Assembly: GCA_023480735.1 (NCBI GenBank)
Contig: JAMCXB010000017.1
Coordinates: 1-64,000 of the forward strand
Reading direction: 5' to 3'
Origin: Bacteroidota bacterium
GTDB taxonomy: Bacteria; Bacteroidota; Ignavibacteria; Kryptoniales; JAKASW01
DNA: 64,000 nucleotides
The position numbers and the translations under genes were made by a program. Under the pieces are notes generated by a model. The model searched no databases, was not told where the DNA came from, and saw nothing but the letters and a program-made list of their open reading frames with translations. Below, one piece after another: positions 37,695 to 47,887 of the stretch (within the stretch, counting starts at the first letter, position 1; each line of letters opens with the position of its first letter).

Positions 37695-39761
37695 ATGAAT
37701 CTACATCGTACTCTTTCGAGGCTCGTTCTGCTTGGGTTTCTTTTTGCCGTCGTGACACAGGAATCTAACGTAATGGCACAGGAGAAACTTACAATGCAAA
37801 CCATCCCGGCGCTCGATCCGGCCAACATCGACGTGAGCGTGAAACCATCTCAGAGTTTCTACCTATACGCTAATGGTGAGTGGCTCAAGAAAAACCCCAT
37901 CCCCCCCGAGTACAGCAGATGGGGAAGCTTCTCTGAGCTCTTCGACCGTAACATGAACATCCTTCACGAAATCGCCTCCAGGGCCGCCGAAACAACAAAG
38001 GCAAAGAAGGGGACCGACGCACAGCTTGTCGGCGACTTTTTCTATAGCGGCATGGACTCGGCAAGCATAAACAATAACGGTATAACCCCGTTGCAGACTT
38101 ACTTTGATGAGATTGACGCGATTAAGTCCAAGAAAGGTCTCGAAGATGAAATAGCTAAACTGCAAGGAATGGGGGTGAATGTCTTGTTCTATTTCACGTC
38201 TGAACAGGATTTCAAGAACAGCGACATGATGATAGCGAGCGTTCACCAATCAGGTTTAAGTTTACCCGACCGGGACTATTACACCAAGACAGACGCGCAA
38301 TCAAAGCAGATTCTGAGCGATTACAGCGATTACATAAAGAACATGTTATCACTCACGGGCGAGAAAGATAAGCGGGCTTCCGAGAACGCAGAAGTAGTCC
38401 TCAAGATCGAGAACAGGCTTGCCGAAGCCTCTATGACCCGGGTCGAACGGCGGGACCCCAAGGCTACCTACAATATGATGACCGTCGCAAAGATCAACTC
38501 CTTAACACCAGATTTTTCGTGGAATAGCTACCTTCAGTATTTCCATCTCGAAGGCGTCAAAAAGATTAACGTTGGTCAACCGAAATTCATCGCCGCCGTC
38601 GGCAAGATGTTGAAGAATTTGAGCGTCAACGAATGGAAAGTTTACCTGAAGTGGCATTTACTAAACGCCATGGCGCCATACCTTAACGACGAATTTGTCG
38701 CAGAGCGATTCAACTTCTATGGGAAGACACTCAGTGGTGCCAAAGAACTCCAGCCGAGATGGAAAAGGGTAATCGGAACCATGGACCAAGAGATAGGTTT
38801 TGCTCTCGGCAAGCTGTACGTCGAGAAACATTTTTCTCCCGAGGCAAAGGCTCGAGCCGAGCAGATGGTGCATAACCTGGAAGTGGCATTCGCGCAGAGA
38901 ATCAAGAAGGTAGACTGGATGAGCGAAACCACGAGGAAACAGGCGCTCATCAAGCTAAAGACAATCGTAAACAAGATCGGCTATCCGGACAAGTGGAAGA
39001 GCTATGCCGGACTGGACATCAACAGAGGCCCGTATGTCCTGAACGTCATCCGGGCGAACGAATTTGAGCTCAACTTCGAGTTAAACAAGGTTGGCAAGCC
39101 GGTAGATCGCACGGAGTGGGGAATGACTCCTCCGACAGTGAACGCATACTACGACCCGTCGATGAACGAGATCGTCTTCCCCGCCGGAATCCTCCAACCG
39201 CCTTTCTTCAATCCGACCGCCGATGACGCGGTGAACTACGGAGGAATGGGTGCCGTCATCGGACATGAGATGACGCACGGTTTCGATGACCAAGGCAGCC
39301 AGTTCGACGCCAAGGGCAACCTAAAGGATTGGTGGACGAAACAAGATGCCGTAAACTTCAAGAAGAAGGCTGACGTATTGGTCCAGCAGTTCGGTAGTTA
39401 CACTGTTCTCGACTCACTTCATATTAATGGTAAGCTTACAGAGGGCGAGAATATAGCGGACCTCGGTGGAGTATCGATTGCCTTCGACGCATTCGAAAGG
39501 ACGCTCAAGGGTACCCCCCGTCCGGCGAAGATCGACGGCTTCACGCCGGAGCAGAGATTCTTCCTGGCCTGGGCTCAGATGTGGAGGGAAAACGACACTC
39601 CGCAGGCTCTGAGACAGCGGCTCATCGTCGACCCGCATTCGCCAAACGAGTACCGGTGCAACGGACCGTTGTCTGACTTTCCTGCTTTCTACGAAGCGTT
39701 CGGCATCAAGCCGGGCGATCCGATGTACAGAGCAGAAGATGTGAGAGCAAAGATCTGGTAA
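37695..39761 (+). CDS. M13 family (neprilysin-like/PepO) metallopeptidase, secreted
   Basis: Signal peptide; VIGHEMTHGFDDQGSQFD zinc motif, NEIVFPAGILQPPFF, ENIADLGG. Confidence 0.95.
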   Translation: MNLHRTLSRLVLLGFLFAVVTQESNVMAQEKLTMQTIPALDPANIDVSVKPSQSFYLYANGEWLKKNPIPPEYSRWGSFSELFDRNMNILHEIASRAAETTKAKKGTDAQLVGDFFYSGMDSASINNNGITPLQTYFDEIDAIKSKKGLEDEIAKLQGMGVNVLFYFTSEQDFKNSDMMIASVHQSGLSLPDRDYYTKTDAQSKQILSDYSDYIKNMLSLTGEKDKRASENAEVVLKIENRLAEASMTRVERRDPKATYNMMTVAKINSLTPDFSWNSYLQYFHLEGVKKINVGQPKFIAAVGKMLKNLSVNEWKVYLKWHLLNAMAPYLNDEFVAERFNFYGKTLSGAKELQPRWKRVIGTMDQEIGFALGKLYVEKHFSPEAKARAEQMVHNLEVAFAQRIKKVDWMSETTRKQALIKLKTIVNKIGYPDKWKSYAGLDINRGPYVLNVIRANEFELNFELNKVGKPVDRTEWGMTPPTVNAYYDPSMNEIVFPAGILQPPFFNPTADDAVNYGGMGAVIGHEMTHGFDDQGSQFDAKGNLKDWWTKQDAVNFKKKADVLVQQFGSYTVLDSLHINGKLTEGENIADLGGVSIAFDAFERTLKGTPRPAKIDGFTPEQRFFLAWAQMWRENDTPQALRQRLIVDPHSPNEYRCNGPLSDFPAFYEAFGIKPGDPMYRAEDVRAKIW

Positions 39762-39772
39762 ACTGTGGAAGG

Positions 39773-39801
39773 GCGACCGTCGCCTTCGTAGCGGCGGTCG
39801 C
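39773..39801 (+). terminator. Stem-loop GCGACCGTCGC-CTTCGTA-GCGGCGGTCGC after M13 peptidase
   Basis: Inverted repeat starting 11 bp after the stop codon. Confidence 0.55.
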
Positions 39802-39963
39802 TTGCTGTGGAACTCGCTCCTTATTCCTAGGAGTCTGTCGGGGAAGAAAGATTTTCGTGTACAAAGTTGGTTGAGGCGTAATCATGATATTTCGTTAGTT
39901 TAGACTTGGCGCATTTTTTTGTCTCGCTAAGATCCGAAGAGATGATTCCTCCATAGTCTCACC

Positions 39964-40386
39964 TCATCCATATCGGAACAGTTTAAGCAGATTGTGTGTA
40001 AGACAGATTAAACGCCATTCCGCCCTCACTTTTTCCAGCCCCCTTAACAGAAATTGCCGAAATCCTCTTACTTGTTTTATCTGCCCAAACACTGGCTCAA
40101 CCGTTTCCTTGCGCTTCGAGTAAGCTTTCTTCCCTTTCTTTGTCCTCAGTTTACGCCTCATCAATTCCTTGACACCCATTCCTTTCGGCTTCCTCCCCCG
40201 AACAACACCGATTCTGTACCATTCCCCATGATCGAGCCTCTCCGGCGTTATATATGTCTCAATCCCCTTGGACTGGACCCCTTGCCATTCCGCGCAAGCC
40301 AGTCCGTCCCCTCCGACGGAGAGGACTACAGGGGTGGGTTCGGATATCACGCATTGCCTAACTATCCCCGCGCTATTATTTTCCAC
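39964..40386 (-). pseudogene. Truncated IS1182-like (DDE) transposase, C-terminal part only
   Basis: KRKETVEPVFGQIKQVRGFRQFLLRGLEKVRAEWRLICLTHNLLKLF; N-terminal two-thirds missing. Confidence 0.82.
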
Positions 40387-40536
40387 AGTGTACGTCTCCT
40401 TTCACGTAATTAAGAATTTAACTTACGCGAGAATGTGGTTTTCAAGAACAGACAAAACGACAAATCTCTTCCTTGAATGATTTGGTGTTAAACGTAGTGA
40501 TTCTCATCTCTATTGGTATATTCACACACCCCTAAA

Positions 40537-40555
40537 TCCCCTCTGGTAGAGGGGA
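40537..40555. repeat. Palindromic stem-loop TCCCCTC-TGGTA-GAGGGGA
   Basis: Perfect 7-bp stem within CACCCCTAAATCCCCTCTGGTAGAGGGGACTT, adjacent to DUF559 gene. Confidence 0.7.
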
Positions 40556-40594
40556 CTTAATCGGCGAACATTCCACTGCCACCCGTCATCTCGA

Positions 40595-40927
40595 TTACTC
40601 GTCAATTTTGCCTGTGTAGTCATCAATCCATGCCCCGATCACCTGGACGACAGCGTTAAGGTTGGTCTTAACATCAGAATCCGTAAATCTCAGAAAGTGT
40701 ACCCCCAACGACTCCAGCCTTCTCTGTCTGAACTCATCATACTTTCCTTTGCCAACATGACTTGCACCATCGATCTCGATCGCGAGAAAGAGCTCGAGAC
40801 AATAGAAATCTACGACGTATCTGTCAATCGGCTTCTGACGATGAAAATCGAAACCGCGCAGTTGCTTTCCCTTGAGTACACCCCACAACAGTATTTCCGC
40901 AAGCGTACCATCATAACAAGACATCAC
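40595..40927 (-). CDS. DUF559 (PD-(D/E)XK-like) endonuclease-family protein, possibly N-terminally truncated
   Basis: GTLAEILLWGVLKGKQLRGFDFHRQKPIDRYVVDFYCLELFLAIEIDGASH...RRLESLGVHFLRFTD. Confidence 0.85.
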   Translation of the reverse strand: MMSCYDGTLAEILLWGVLKGKQLRGFDFHRQKPIDRYVVDFYCLELFLAIEIDGASHVGKGKYDEFRQRRLESLGVHFLRFTDSDVKTNLNAVVQVIGAWIDDYTGKIDE

Positions 40928-40984
40928 ATGTGTCTGACAGCAGCCTTCAGCAAAGTGGCCCGGACAGGAATACCTGTCGCCTTG

Positions 40985-41980
40985 TTACTTCACAACTTCC
41001 CCGACGACAAACGATTCTTCGCCCATCTTCTTCAGGCTTGAGACAAGTCTGTCTGCTTCATCAGAAGGAACAATCATTATTAAGCCTATCCCCATATTCA
41101 ACGCTCTTCTCGCATCGTCGTCAGGCACGTTCCCCATCTTCTGTATCATTCTGAATATCGGCGGGACATCCCAATTTTCCCAGAACACTCTAAATTTCTT
41201 CGGCTCACGAATAACCCTGACTGTGTTTCCTTCTATTCCGCCGCCCGTAACGTGAACCATCCCGCACACGGTAAATTTCTTTGTCACGGATTTCATCAGC
41301 TTCAGATATGACCGGTGTGTCTTAAGCAGCGCCTCTCCGACTGTCTCACCGAGTTCATCCACATAACTGTCGAGCTTGTAATTCGATAGGAGCACCTTTC
41401 TCGCCAAAGAGTAGCCGTTCGTATGCAATCCGGTCGACGGCACGCCGATGAGGACGTCTCCCTTTCTGACTTTCTTCCCATCGATGACTTTCGTTTTGTC
41501 TACCACTCCGACTATCGTACCAGCCAGATCGTAGTCGTTTTCGGAATAGACTCCCGGCATTTCGGCCGTCTCACCGCCGATCAAGGCGAGGCCGTTTTGC
41601 TTGCAGGCCTTGGAGAGCCCTTTCACGACTTCACCGGCGATATCGGCATTCAACTTCCCGCACGCATAGTAGTCCAGAAAAAAGAGCGGGACCGCGCCGC
41701 CGACTCCTATGTCGTTGACACAATGGTTGACGAGGTCCTGACCTATCGTGTCGTGCTTTCCCATTTCGATTGCTATCTTGACTTTTGTTCCAACCCCGTC
41801 GACACTCGACACAAGAATCGGATTGCGATATCCCGGGAACTTACCGTTGTAGAAACCACCGAAGAATCCAATTTCGGACAATACATTCTTGTTGAAAGTC
41901 TGTTTTGCCAGCGGCTTTATCTGCTTTACCAGTTTTTCGGCCTCAACAATATTGACGCCGCTTTGTTTATAGGTAGTCAT
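40985..41980 (-). CDS. purM: Phosphoribosylformylglycinamidine cyclo-ligase
   Basis: YKQSGVNIVEAEKLV, SSVDGVGTKVKIAIE, GLALIGGETAEMPGVY, HVTGGGIEGN. Confidence 0.95.
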   Translation of the reverse strand: MTTYKQSGVNIVEAEKLVKQIKPLAKQTFNKNVLSEIGFFGGFYNGKFPGYRNPILVSSVDGVGTKVKIAIEMGKHDTIGQDLVNHCVNDIGVGGAVPLFFLDYYACGKLNADIAGEVVKGLSKACKQNGLALIGGETAEMPGVYSENDYDLAGTIVGVVDKTKVIDGKKVRKGDVLIGVPSTGLHTNGYSLARKVLLSNYKLDSYVDELGETVGEALLKTHRSYLKLMKSVTKKFTVCGMVHVTGGGIEGNTVRVIREPKKFRVFWENWDVPPIFRMIQKMGNVPDDDARRALNMGIGLIMIVPSDEADRLVSSLKKMGEESFVVGEVVK

Positions 41981-42000
41981 TCTTCCAGTATTTATTTTAT

Positions 42001-43086
42001 TCACTTCAATGATAATAATCCATCGGCCGCCACGAACTTCATGGCTGCAACTACATTCTTCGTTGAAACATCGTCCCGCATGACGACCCTGCCGATTCCC
42101 GTGGGAAGGACAAACCTGACCTTGCCTGCTTTCATCTTCTTGTCATAGTTCACGCGACTGAGAACCTGGTCCATATCGACGCCGGCTGTCGACTGCCTGG
42201 CGATTTGCCTAACCATTTTCAGAATGCGCTCGAAACTGGACGGACGAAGGAGTTTCATATGCATGGCTATGTGCGATTCCGCAACCAAACCTATGAGGAC
42301 TGCTTCGCCGTGCTTGAAAGTGCCATAACCCGTAGCGGATTCTATGGCGTGACCAATCGTGTGGCCCAGATTAAGATGCGCCCTGATTCCGGCTTCCGTC
42401 ATATCCTTCTCGACATATCTCTTCTTGGTGTCTACCGAAATCCTGATCGTCTTTTCGAGCGTTTTCTTCTCCTTGTTCAGGAGTCTCGCCGTGTTCTTCT
42501 CAACGAATTCAAAAAACGGTTCCCCTCTAAGGACCGCGTATTTGGCTATTTCACCCAGGCCGCAAATGAGCTCTTCTTTGGGAAGCGTCTCCAGAAAACT
42601 CGTGTTCATGATGATGGAGCTGGGCTGATGGAATGCACCTATCATGTTCTTGCCGAGGTTATGATTCACGCCTACTTTCCCGCCGACCGAACTGTCCACC
42701 ATCGCCAAGAGAGTGGTCGGGACGTGGACATACTCTATTCCCCGCTGGAAAATTGCGGCAACGAAGCCCGACAGATCTCCCGTAATCCCCCCGCCAATAG
42801 CAAACAGGGTGGAATCCCGCCTGATGTTTCTTTGAAGGAAGAAAGTCAGTAGTTCTTCGGCATGTTCGATATTCTTGTTCTCTTCCGTTGCAGGGAATGT
42901 TGCGACAACTGCTCCATCGATGTTTCCGATGTCTTTGACAAGACCCTTGTAGAGATCGGCCACACTCGAATCCACCACTACTGCAGGCTTGCTGGCAGAG
43001 CGCAACAGTGACAGCAGAACTGAGTCGGAGTCGTCGATATGGATTGGCACCCTGGAAGAGTTTACCCGGTAACTCAAAGTCTTCAT
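42001..43086 (-). CDS. aroB: 3-dehydroquinate synthase
   Basis: AIGGGITGDLSGFVAAIFQRGIEYVHVPTTLLAMVDSSVGGKVGVN. Confidence 0.96.
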   Translation of the reverse strand: MKTLSYRVNSSRVPIHIDDSDSVLLSLLRSASKPAVVVDSSVADLYKGLVKDIGNIDGAVVATFPATEENKNIEHAEELLTFFLQRNIRRDSTLFAIGGGITGDLSGFVAAIFQRGIEYVHVPTTLLAMVDSSVGGKVGVNHNLGKNMIGAFHQPSSIIMNTSFLETLPKEELICGLGEIAKYAVLRGEPFFEFVEKNTARLLNKEKKTLEKTIRISVDTKKRYVEKDMTEAGIRAHLNLGHTIGHAIESATGYGTFKHGEAVLIGLVAESHIAMHMKLLRPSSFERILKMVRQIARQSTAGVDMDQVLSRVNYDKKMKAGKVRFVLPTGIGRVVMRDDVSTKNVVAAMKFVAADGLLSLK

Positions 43087-43634
43087 AAGATTCTTTCCCG
43101 CAATTTTAACACAATCTCCTTGATACTTTCCGATATACTCAAATTGGACGTGTCGACTACAATGCTGGCTTCAAGATAATGCTTCTCCCTTTCCCTGAGA
43201 AGTGATCTGACTCTAACAGACAGTTCTTCCTCCGTTAACGGATGTCCATTGGGTGAAAGAAGCATCGGCCTGCTGCTCCGGGCGCGTACTCGCTCCAGGA
43301 TATTGTTTGCATCCGATTTCAAATATACGAGGATTCCTCTGTTTTTGACCAGGATACGATTCTCTTCGCTGGTAAGAGCTCCGCCTCCGAGCGCGACAAC
43401 CACATTCCCTTCCTGAAGCACTATTTCTTTCAGGACCCGTTCTTCCAAGGCGCGAAAATATTTCTCGCCGTATGTCTTGAAAATATCACGGATAGAAAGA
43501 CTTTCTTTCTCTTCGATGACGCTGTCGGCGTCGATGAAACCGTAGTGAATCTCGCGTGCAAGCAAGGGACCGATCGTACTCTTTCCGCTTCCCATAAATC
43601 CCGCGAGAAACACAAAATGTCGCGATTCAATCAC
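43083..43634 (-). CDS. aroK: Shikimate kinase
   Basis: VFLAGFMGSGKSTIGPLLA, FIDADSVIEE, ALGGGALTSEENR. Confidence 0.94.
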   Translation of the reverse strand: MIESRHFVFLAGFMGSGKSTIGPLLAREIHYGFIDADSVIEEKESLSIRDIFKTYGEKYFRALEERVLKEIVLQEGNVVVALGGGALTSEENRILVKNRGILVYLKSDANNILERVRARSSRPMLLSPNGHPLTEEELSVRVRSLLREREKHYLEASIVVDTSNLSISESIKEIVLKLRERIL

Positions 43635-44883
43635 TTTCTCTCACCGAGCCTGAATATAACTGTCGAAGTTTAACTTGCAAAACAGTTTTTGGAGTCGCCT
43701 GTTCTACGTCAAATTCAAAATTGCCGATTGTCAGTTTGCTGCCTACTCTGGGCACTGACTCGTGTCGGTTTATCAACAAAGAGGAGACGGTAACTCCGGG
43801 CTCAAAATCGAACTCGAATCCACCAACATCCGAAGATATCTCCTCCAGTCTCGCATTCCCTTTTACCGCGAAAGTCCCGTCTGTCAATTTCGTGACAAGC
43901 GCCCCTTCCCTCGGCATCTCCGCGCTGGACCCGAAAATCTCTCGAACCACATCGGAAAGTGTTACGATCCCTGCCAATCCCCCGAATTCGTCCACAACTA
44001 CGGCAATGTGGAGCCTGTTCGCTCTAAATGTCTCCAGAAGACTTTCGAGCGATTGGGTCTCCGGTACAAATACCGGCTTACGCATCAAGGCCCTGACGCT
44101 GAATTTCTTTCTGGCCGTTTTTTTCCTAAGTACGGGCAAGACGTCTCTTGCGTACAACATCCCTACAATATTGTCCGGAGCGCCGGAGTAAACGGGAAGC
44201 CTCGAATGACCGCTTCTGTTGAACGTCTCGACCACGACTTCGAACTGGCTGGTGTCCTGGACACTCACTATCTCTGTCCTCAAGGTCATTGTATCCCTTA
44301 CGTTCTTTTCGCCGAGGAAGGAAATCTTCCCGAGGAGGTCGGCTTCATTCTTGTCGATAACTCCCACGCTGCCCGCCACATTAGACAGAGTCTTCAAACC
44401 CTGGCTGTCGATTGTCAAAACGGGTTTCCTTCTCCTCGTGGTTATTCTGGACAAAAAGGAATTGAGTGGATAGACAATCGGACTCGCGACAACGAGCAGC
44501 ACCGCCATCAGCGGAAGGCAAATCGTAGCGACCAATTTCGGATTGCGCGCCGCGACAATCTTCGGAACGGAGTCGGCAAAAAGAATGAGCAGCCCGGAAA
44601 CAACCACTACCTCCAATCCAATAGCAAGTGTTTTATCAAATGAAAACTTGGCGGCGAGGTCCAATGCCAGTGAAGCCCCGATTAACGTGAACAGGAAAAC
44701 GGCTATCGAATTTGATACTAGTATCGTCGAGAGTAAACGCTGCGGCGAGCCGTATATGAGCGATGATACTTTCCCCTTTATCTGCTCGCCGGAACTGGTA
44801 ATAGAATAGAGAGCGACTTCCGCCGCTGACAGGGCAAAAGCAAATAAAAGTAATACGATTATGATTAGAATCTTGATTGCCAC
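43627..44883 (-). CDS. CNNM/HlyC-type transporter (DUF21 + CBS pair + CorC_HlyC)
   Basis: VRDTMTLRTEIVSVQDTSQFEVVVETF, VVDEFGGLAGIVTLSDVVREIFG; GTG start at 44883 chosen because longer ORF runs into the MITE. Confidence 0.9.
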   Translation of the reverse strand: MAIKILIIIVLLLFAFALSAAEVALYSITSSGEQIKGKVSSLIYGSPQRLLSTILVSNSIAVFLFTLIGASLALDLAAKFSFDKTLAIGLEVVVVSGLLILFADSVPKIVAARNPKLVATICLPLMAVLLVVASPIVYPLNSFLSRITTRRRKPVLTIDSQGLKTLSNVAGSVGVIDKNEADLLGKISFLGEKNVRDTMTLRTEIVSVQDTSQFEVVVETFNRSGHSRLPVYSGAPDNIVGMLYARDVLPVLRKKTARKKFSVRALMRKPVFVPETQSLESLLETFRANRLHIAVVVDEFGGLAGIVTLSDVVREIFGSSAEMPREGALVTKLTDGTFAVKGNARLEEISSDVGGFEFDFEPGVTVSSLLINRHESVPRVGSKLTIGNFEFDVEQATPKTVLQVKLRQLYSGSVRESD

Positions 44884-44941
44884 TCTTCCTAACAAATTGT
44901 AGAAAAAAAAGGAGATTTCCACGATCTTTAACTGAAAAAAT

Positions 44942-45057
44942 GTAACCCCACACTTATGGTTTCTCGCCAAGCCGCTCGCAAAGCGAACCGCTCGTCAACA
45001 TTCCTTTGCGTTCTTGGCGCCTTTGCGAGAGAAATAACCCTTTCAGTGAGGCATTAC
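44942..45057 (-). mobile_element. MITE copy 2 (116 bp), 8-bp TSD GAAAAAAT
   Basis: About 2 mismatches to copy 1 in reverse orientation; flanks 44934-44941 and 45058-45065 are both GAAAAAAT. Confidence 0.93.
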
Positions 45058-45222
45058 GAAAAAATGTGGTCTGCTGAAATGTCCGTAGTCCCCCGGCTCA
45101 GGCTCAATGCTGGAACCGGAATTCACCATAGCGGCACGATAAACTCGAAAACACCGGTGAAAACAGCAGTGTATCACCGCAACGAACACGCGGCCGATTC
45201 AACGTTTCAATAAATGGGCTCA

Positions 45223-45870
45223 TCAAGGTGCGAGCCTGCGGATATCCCAATTGCCGTCTTTGCCCAGCGTGTACAAGACCCTGTCGTGCAGTCTGCTGGG
45301 CCTCCCCTGCCAGAATTCATAACTCTTGGGTTTTATTCGAAACCCTCCCCAATTTTCGGGTCGCGGCACATCGCTCCCGGAAAATCGTTTATCGAATTCG
45401 CTGAAAAGTCTATCCAACTCTGCACGGTCCCGGATTTCATTACTCTGGTTCGACGCCCACGCCGCAATCTTGCTGTCCCTTGGCCTTGTAGCGAAATACG
45501 CATCGGACTCAGTTGAACTTACTTTTTCAACAACTCCTTCGATGCGCACCTGCCTGTCCAGCTCATGCCATAAAAAAGACATCCCAGCCACCGGCCTATT
45601 AGTGAGATCTTTGGCCTTACGACTGTGGTAATTGGTGAAGAAGACGAATCCGCTGTGATCGAAGCCGCGTAAGAGAACGATTCGCACAGAAGGACTCCCG
45701 TCCGATGAGACTGTAGCGAGCGCCATCGCGTGGGGATCCGGCACCTCTGCTCTGAACGCATCTTCCATCCATTTTTCAAACTGGAGTAATGGATCCCGTT
45801 CGACGCCTGATTCATCAAGTGGTTCTCCGGAGTAGTCTCTCCTTAGCCTTTGTATGTGTCCTTGAATCAT
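45223..45870 (-). CDS. pdxH: Pyridoxamine 5'-phosphate oxidase
   Basis: MALATVSSDGSPSVRIVLLRGFDHSGFVFFTNYHSRKAKDL, C-terminal LHDRVLYT. Confidence 0.94.
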   Translation of the reverse strand: MIQGHIQRLRRDYSGEPLDESGVERDPLLQFEKWMEDAFRAEVPDPHAMALATVSSDGSPSVRIVLLRGFDHSGFVFFTNYHSRKAKDLTNRPVAGMSFLWHELDRQVRIEGVVEKVSSTESDAYFATRPRDSKIAAWASNQSNEIRDRAELDRLFSEFDKRFSGSDVPRPENWGGFRIKPKSYEFWQGRPSRLHDRVLYTLGKDGNWDIRRLAP

Positions 45871-46132
45871 CTTGGGGTTTCTTCGGAATATGATTTCTTG
45901 TGCTACTTCAAAGATTCAAACACTCGTGCGACCCTGGCGCCTTTTCCCAGATCAAGGCGTCAGGCATTATTCACTTCCGGCAATATCCAGTCTCTGTCTC
46001 CAGGACATTTCCGCCATGTCTCGACGACGGAGTTGACGAAAGGGAGAGAGTTAAGCCATCCGGTTCATGTTGGCCGTTTCGGCAGTCTCTCCCTTCCTGT
46101 CCAATTTGTAAAGCCTCTTCAGTTCCGGGCAA

Positions 46133-47482
46133 TCACTTGCCGACGGCAACCGACGACGGCTTCCAGTCTCTCATTTTATGTCCCTTCAGCGCGTAAAGGA
46201 AAATAGCGAAATAACACGGCAGCAGAACCCAATAAGATCCCTGCGGCGAGTATGAATCCGACAGCACTCCGTACAACGGTGGAATTGTCGCACCGCCCGC
46301 AATCGCCATTATCAGAATCGCAGAGCCGATCTTGGTGAATTTCCCAAGACCCTCGAGGGCAAGCGGCCAAATCGTCGGCCACACCATTGCGTTCGCAAAT
46401 CCCAGCAGTGAGACGAAGAGAACGGAATTTGGTATCGGAGCTACGCCGAGCCATCCGAACAGGCCGCTCGAGATGCCGGTACTCGCGGTCGAGGAAAACA
46501 TGACGGCAAAACTGAAAACGAGTCCCAACGCCGCCGATATGATCAGCGCGGTCTCCTGCTTGATCACGCGTGGAATCGTTACTATTCCCACAACGTATCC
46601 GATAACCATGAACGCCATCGTATAGGCGGTAAGTTTTCCGAAGAAGGAGATCCCGAGACTCCTTCCGTACAGCCCGATTGTGTCGGCGGCCATCACTTCG
46701 ACTCCAACATAGAAGAAGAGTGCAATTGCGCCAAGAATCAGTTGAGGAAACTGGAAGATGCTCGTCTTTTCGCTGCTCGAACTACCGCTCGCTTCATCCT
46801 CAGCATCCGTGTCTAGTTCCGGCAGCGGGGAGAATTTTATCATCGCGGCAAGCAGAACTAAAATTACTGCCATCACTATATACGGAACGACCAGCCTGTC
46901 TGCCAAGTGATTGAAGGCCATCGCTTTGTCCGCAGGAGTCATCAGCTTCAGATTTGCATCGCTGTACTTTTCAATTCCATGGAGCATGAGTGCCGTGAAT
47001 ATCAGGGGGCTGAGAATACCGGCAGCTTTGTTGGCAATGCCCATGAAGCCGATCCTCGCCGCCGCACTCTTCCGTGGCCCGATCACTACAACGTACGGAT
47101 TCGAGGCGGTCTGGAGAATGGTCAGTCCCGCACCCATCACGAAAAGTCCGAGCAGGAAAATGGCATATACTCTCGTGTGAGCAGCAGGTATGAATATGAG
47201 CGCACCTATCGCCATGCCGATCAATCCAAGAACCATTCCGTTCTTGTAACCCGTCTTCAACAAGACAGCAGACATCGGAAGCGCCATTAGAGTATAAGAA
47301 ATGTAAAACGCCATCGAGACCAGATACGCTTCGGCCTGATTAAGCTCACACGCAATCTTTAAAAATGGAATCAAAGAACCGTTCAGCCAGGTAACAAACC
47401 CGAAGATGAAAAACAGAAGCCCTATTATGCTGATAGATACCATGTAATTATTCGAAGAAGATCCGACAGTGTCCGATTGCAC
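46133..47482 (-). CDS. FucP/NagP-like sugar MFS transporter
   Basis: FFIFGFVTWLNGSLIPFLKIACELNQAEAYLVSMAFYISYTLMALP. Confidence 0.92.
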   Translation of the reverse strand: MQSDTVGSSSNNYMVSISIIGLLFFIFGFVTWLNGSLIPFLKIACELNQAEAYLVSMAFYISYTLMALPMSAVLLKTGYKNGMVLGLIGMAIGALIFIPAAHTRVYAIFLLGLFVMGAGLTILQTASNPYVVVIGPRKSAAARIGFMGIANKAAGILSPLIFTALMLHGIEKYSDANLKLMTPADKAMAFNHLADRLVVPYIVMAVILVLLAAMIKFSPLPELDTDAEDEASGSSSSEKTSIFQFPQLILGAIALFFYVGVEVMAADTIGLYGRSLGISFFGKLTAYTMAFMVIGYVVGIVTIPRVIKQETALIISAALGLVFSFAVMFSSTASTGISSGLFGWLGVAPIPNSVLFVSLLGFANAMVWPTIWPLALEGLGKFTKIGSAILIMAIAGGATIPPLYGVLSDSYSPQGSYWVLLPCYFAIFLYALKGHKMRDWKPSSVAVGK

Positions 47483-47887
47483 TATAGTTCCTTTCCGTTA
47501 ACTTTTACTTTTGAAGTGAACAGATTTATGTCTACGCTGCGCCATCCTTATCCATGACCGCAACAGATTAGATCCGAGAAATTAGTGGTAAGAGTGAGAT
47601 TACCTCTGTATCGCATACTTGATTTGTTCTCTGCTAGAATCCCTTAGCATTTAGTCATCAACAATGCAAAGCACATTTAACGTCAAATCGGGAAAGCCTT
47701 CGATAAACCGATGTGAAAACAATATTTCACTTTTAGGAAGAAAAAACAAGAAATGCCCGATGCACTCGGCGATACGAATGGCACCGACGATCTCTCGTTC
47801 ATGAGTTGCGACAACTGGGACTTCAGATGCGAGGCCTTGAGTCCGGGGTGCGCTCACGAGAACCGGCATTCGAAAAGTTCGATCGAC

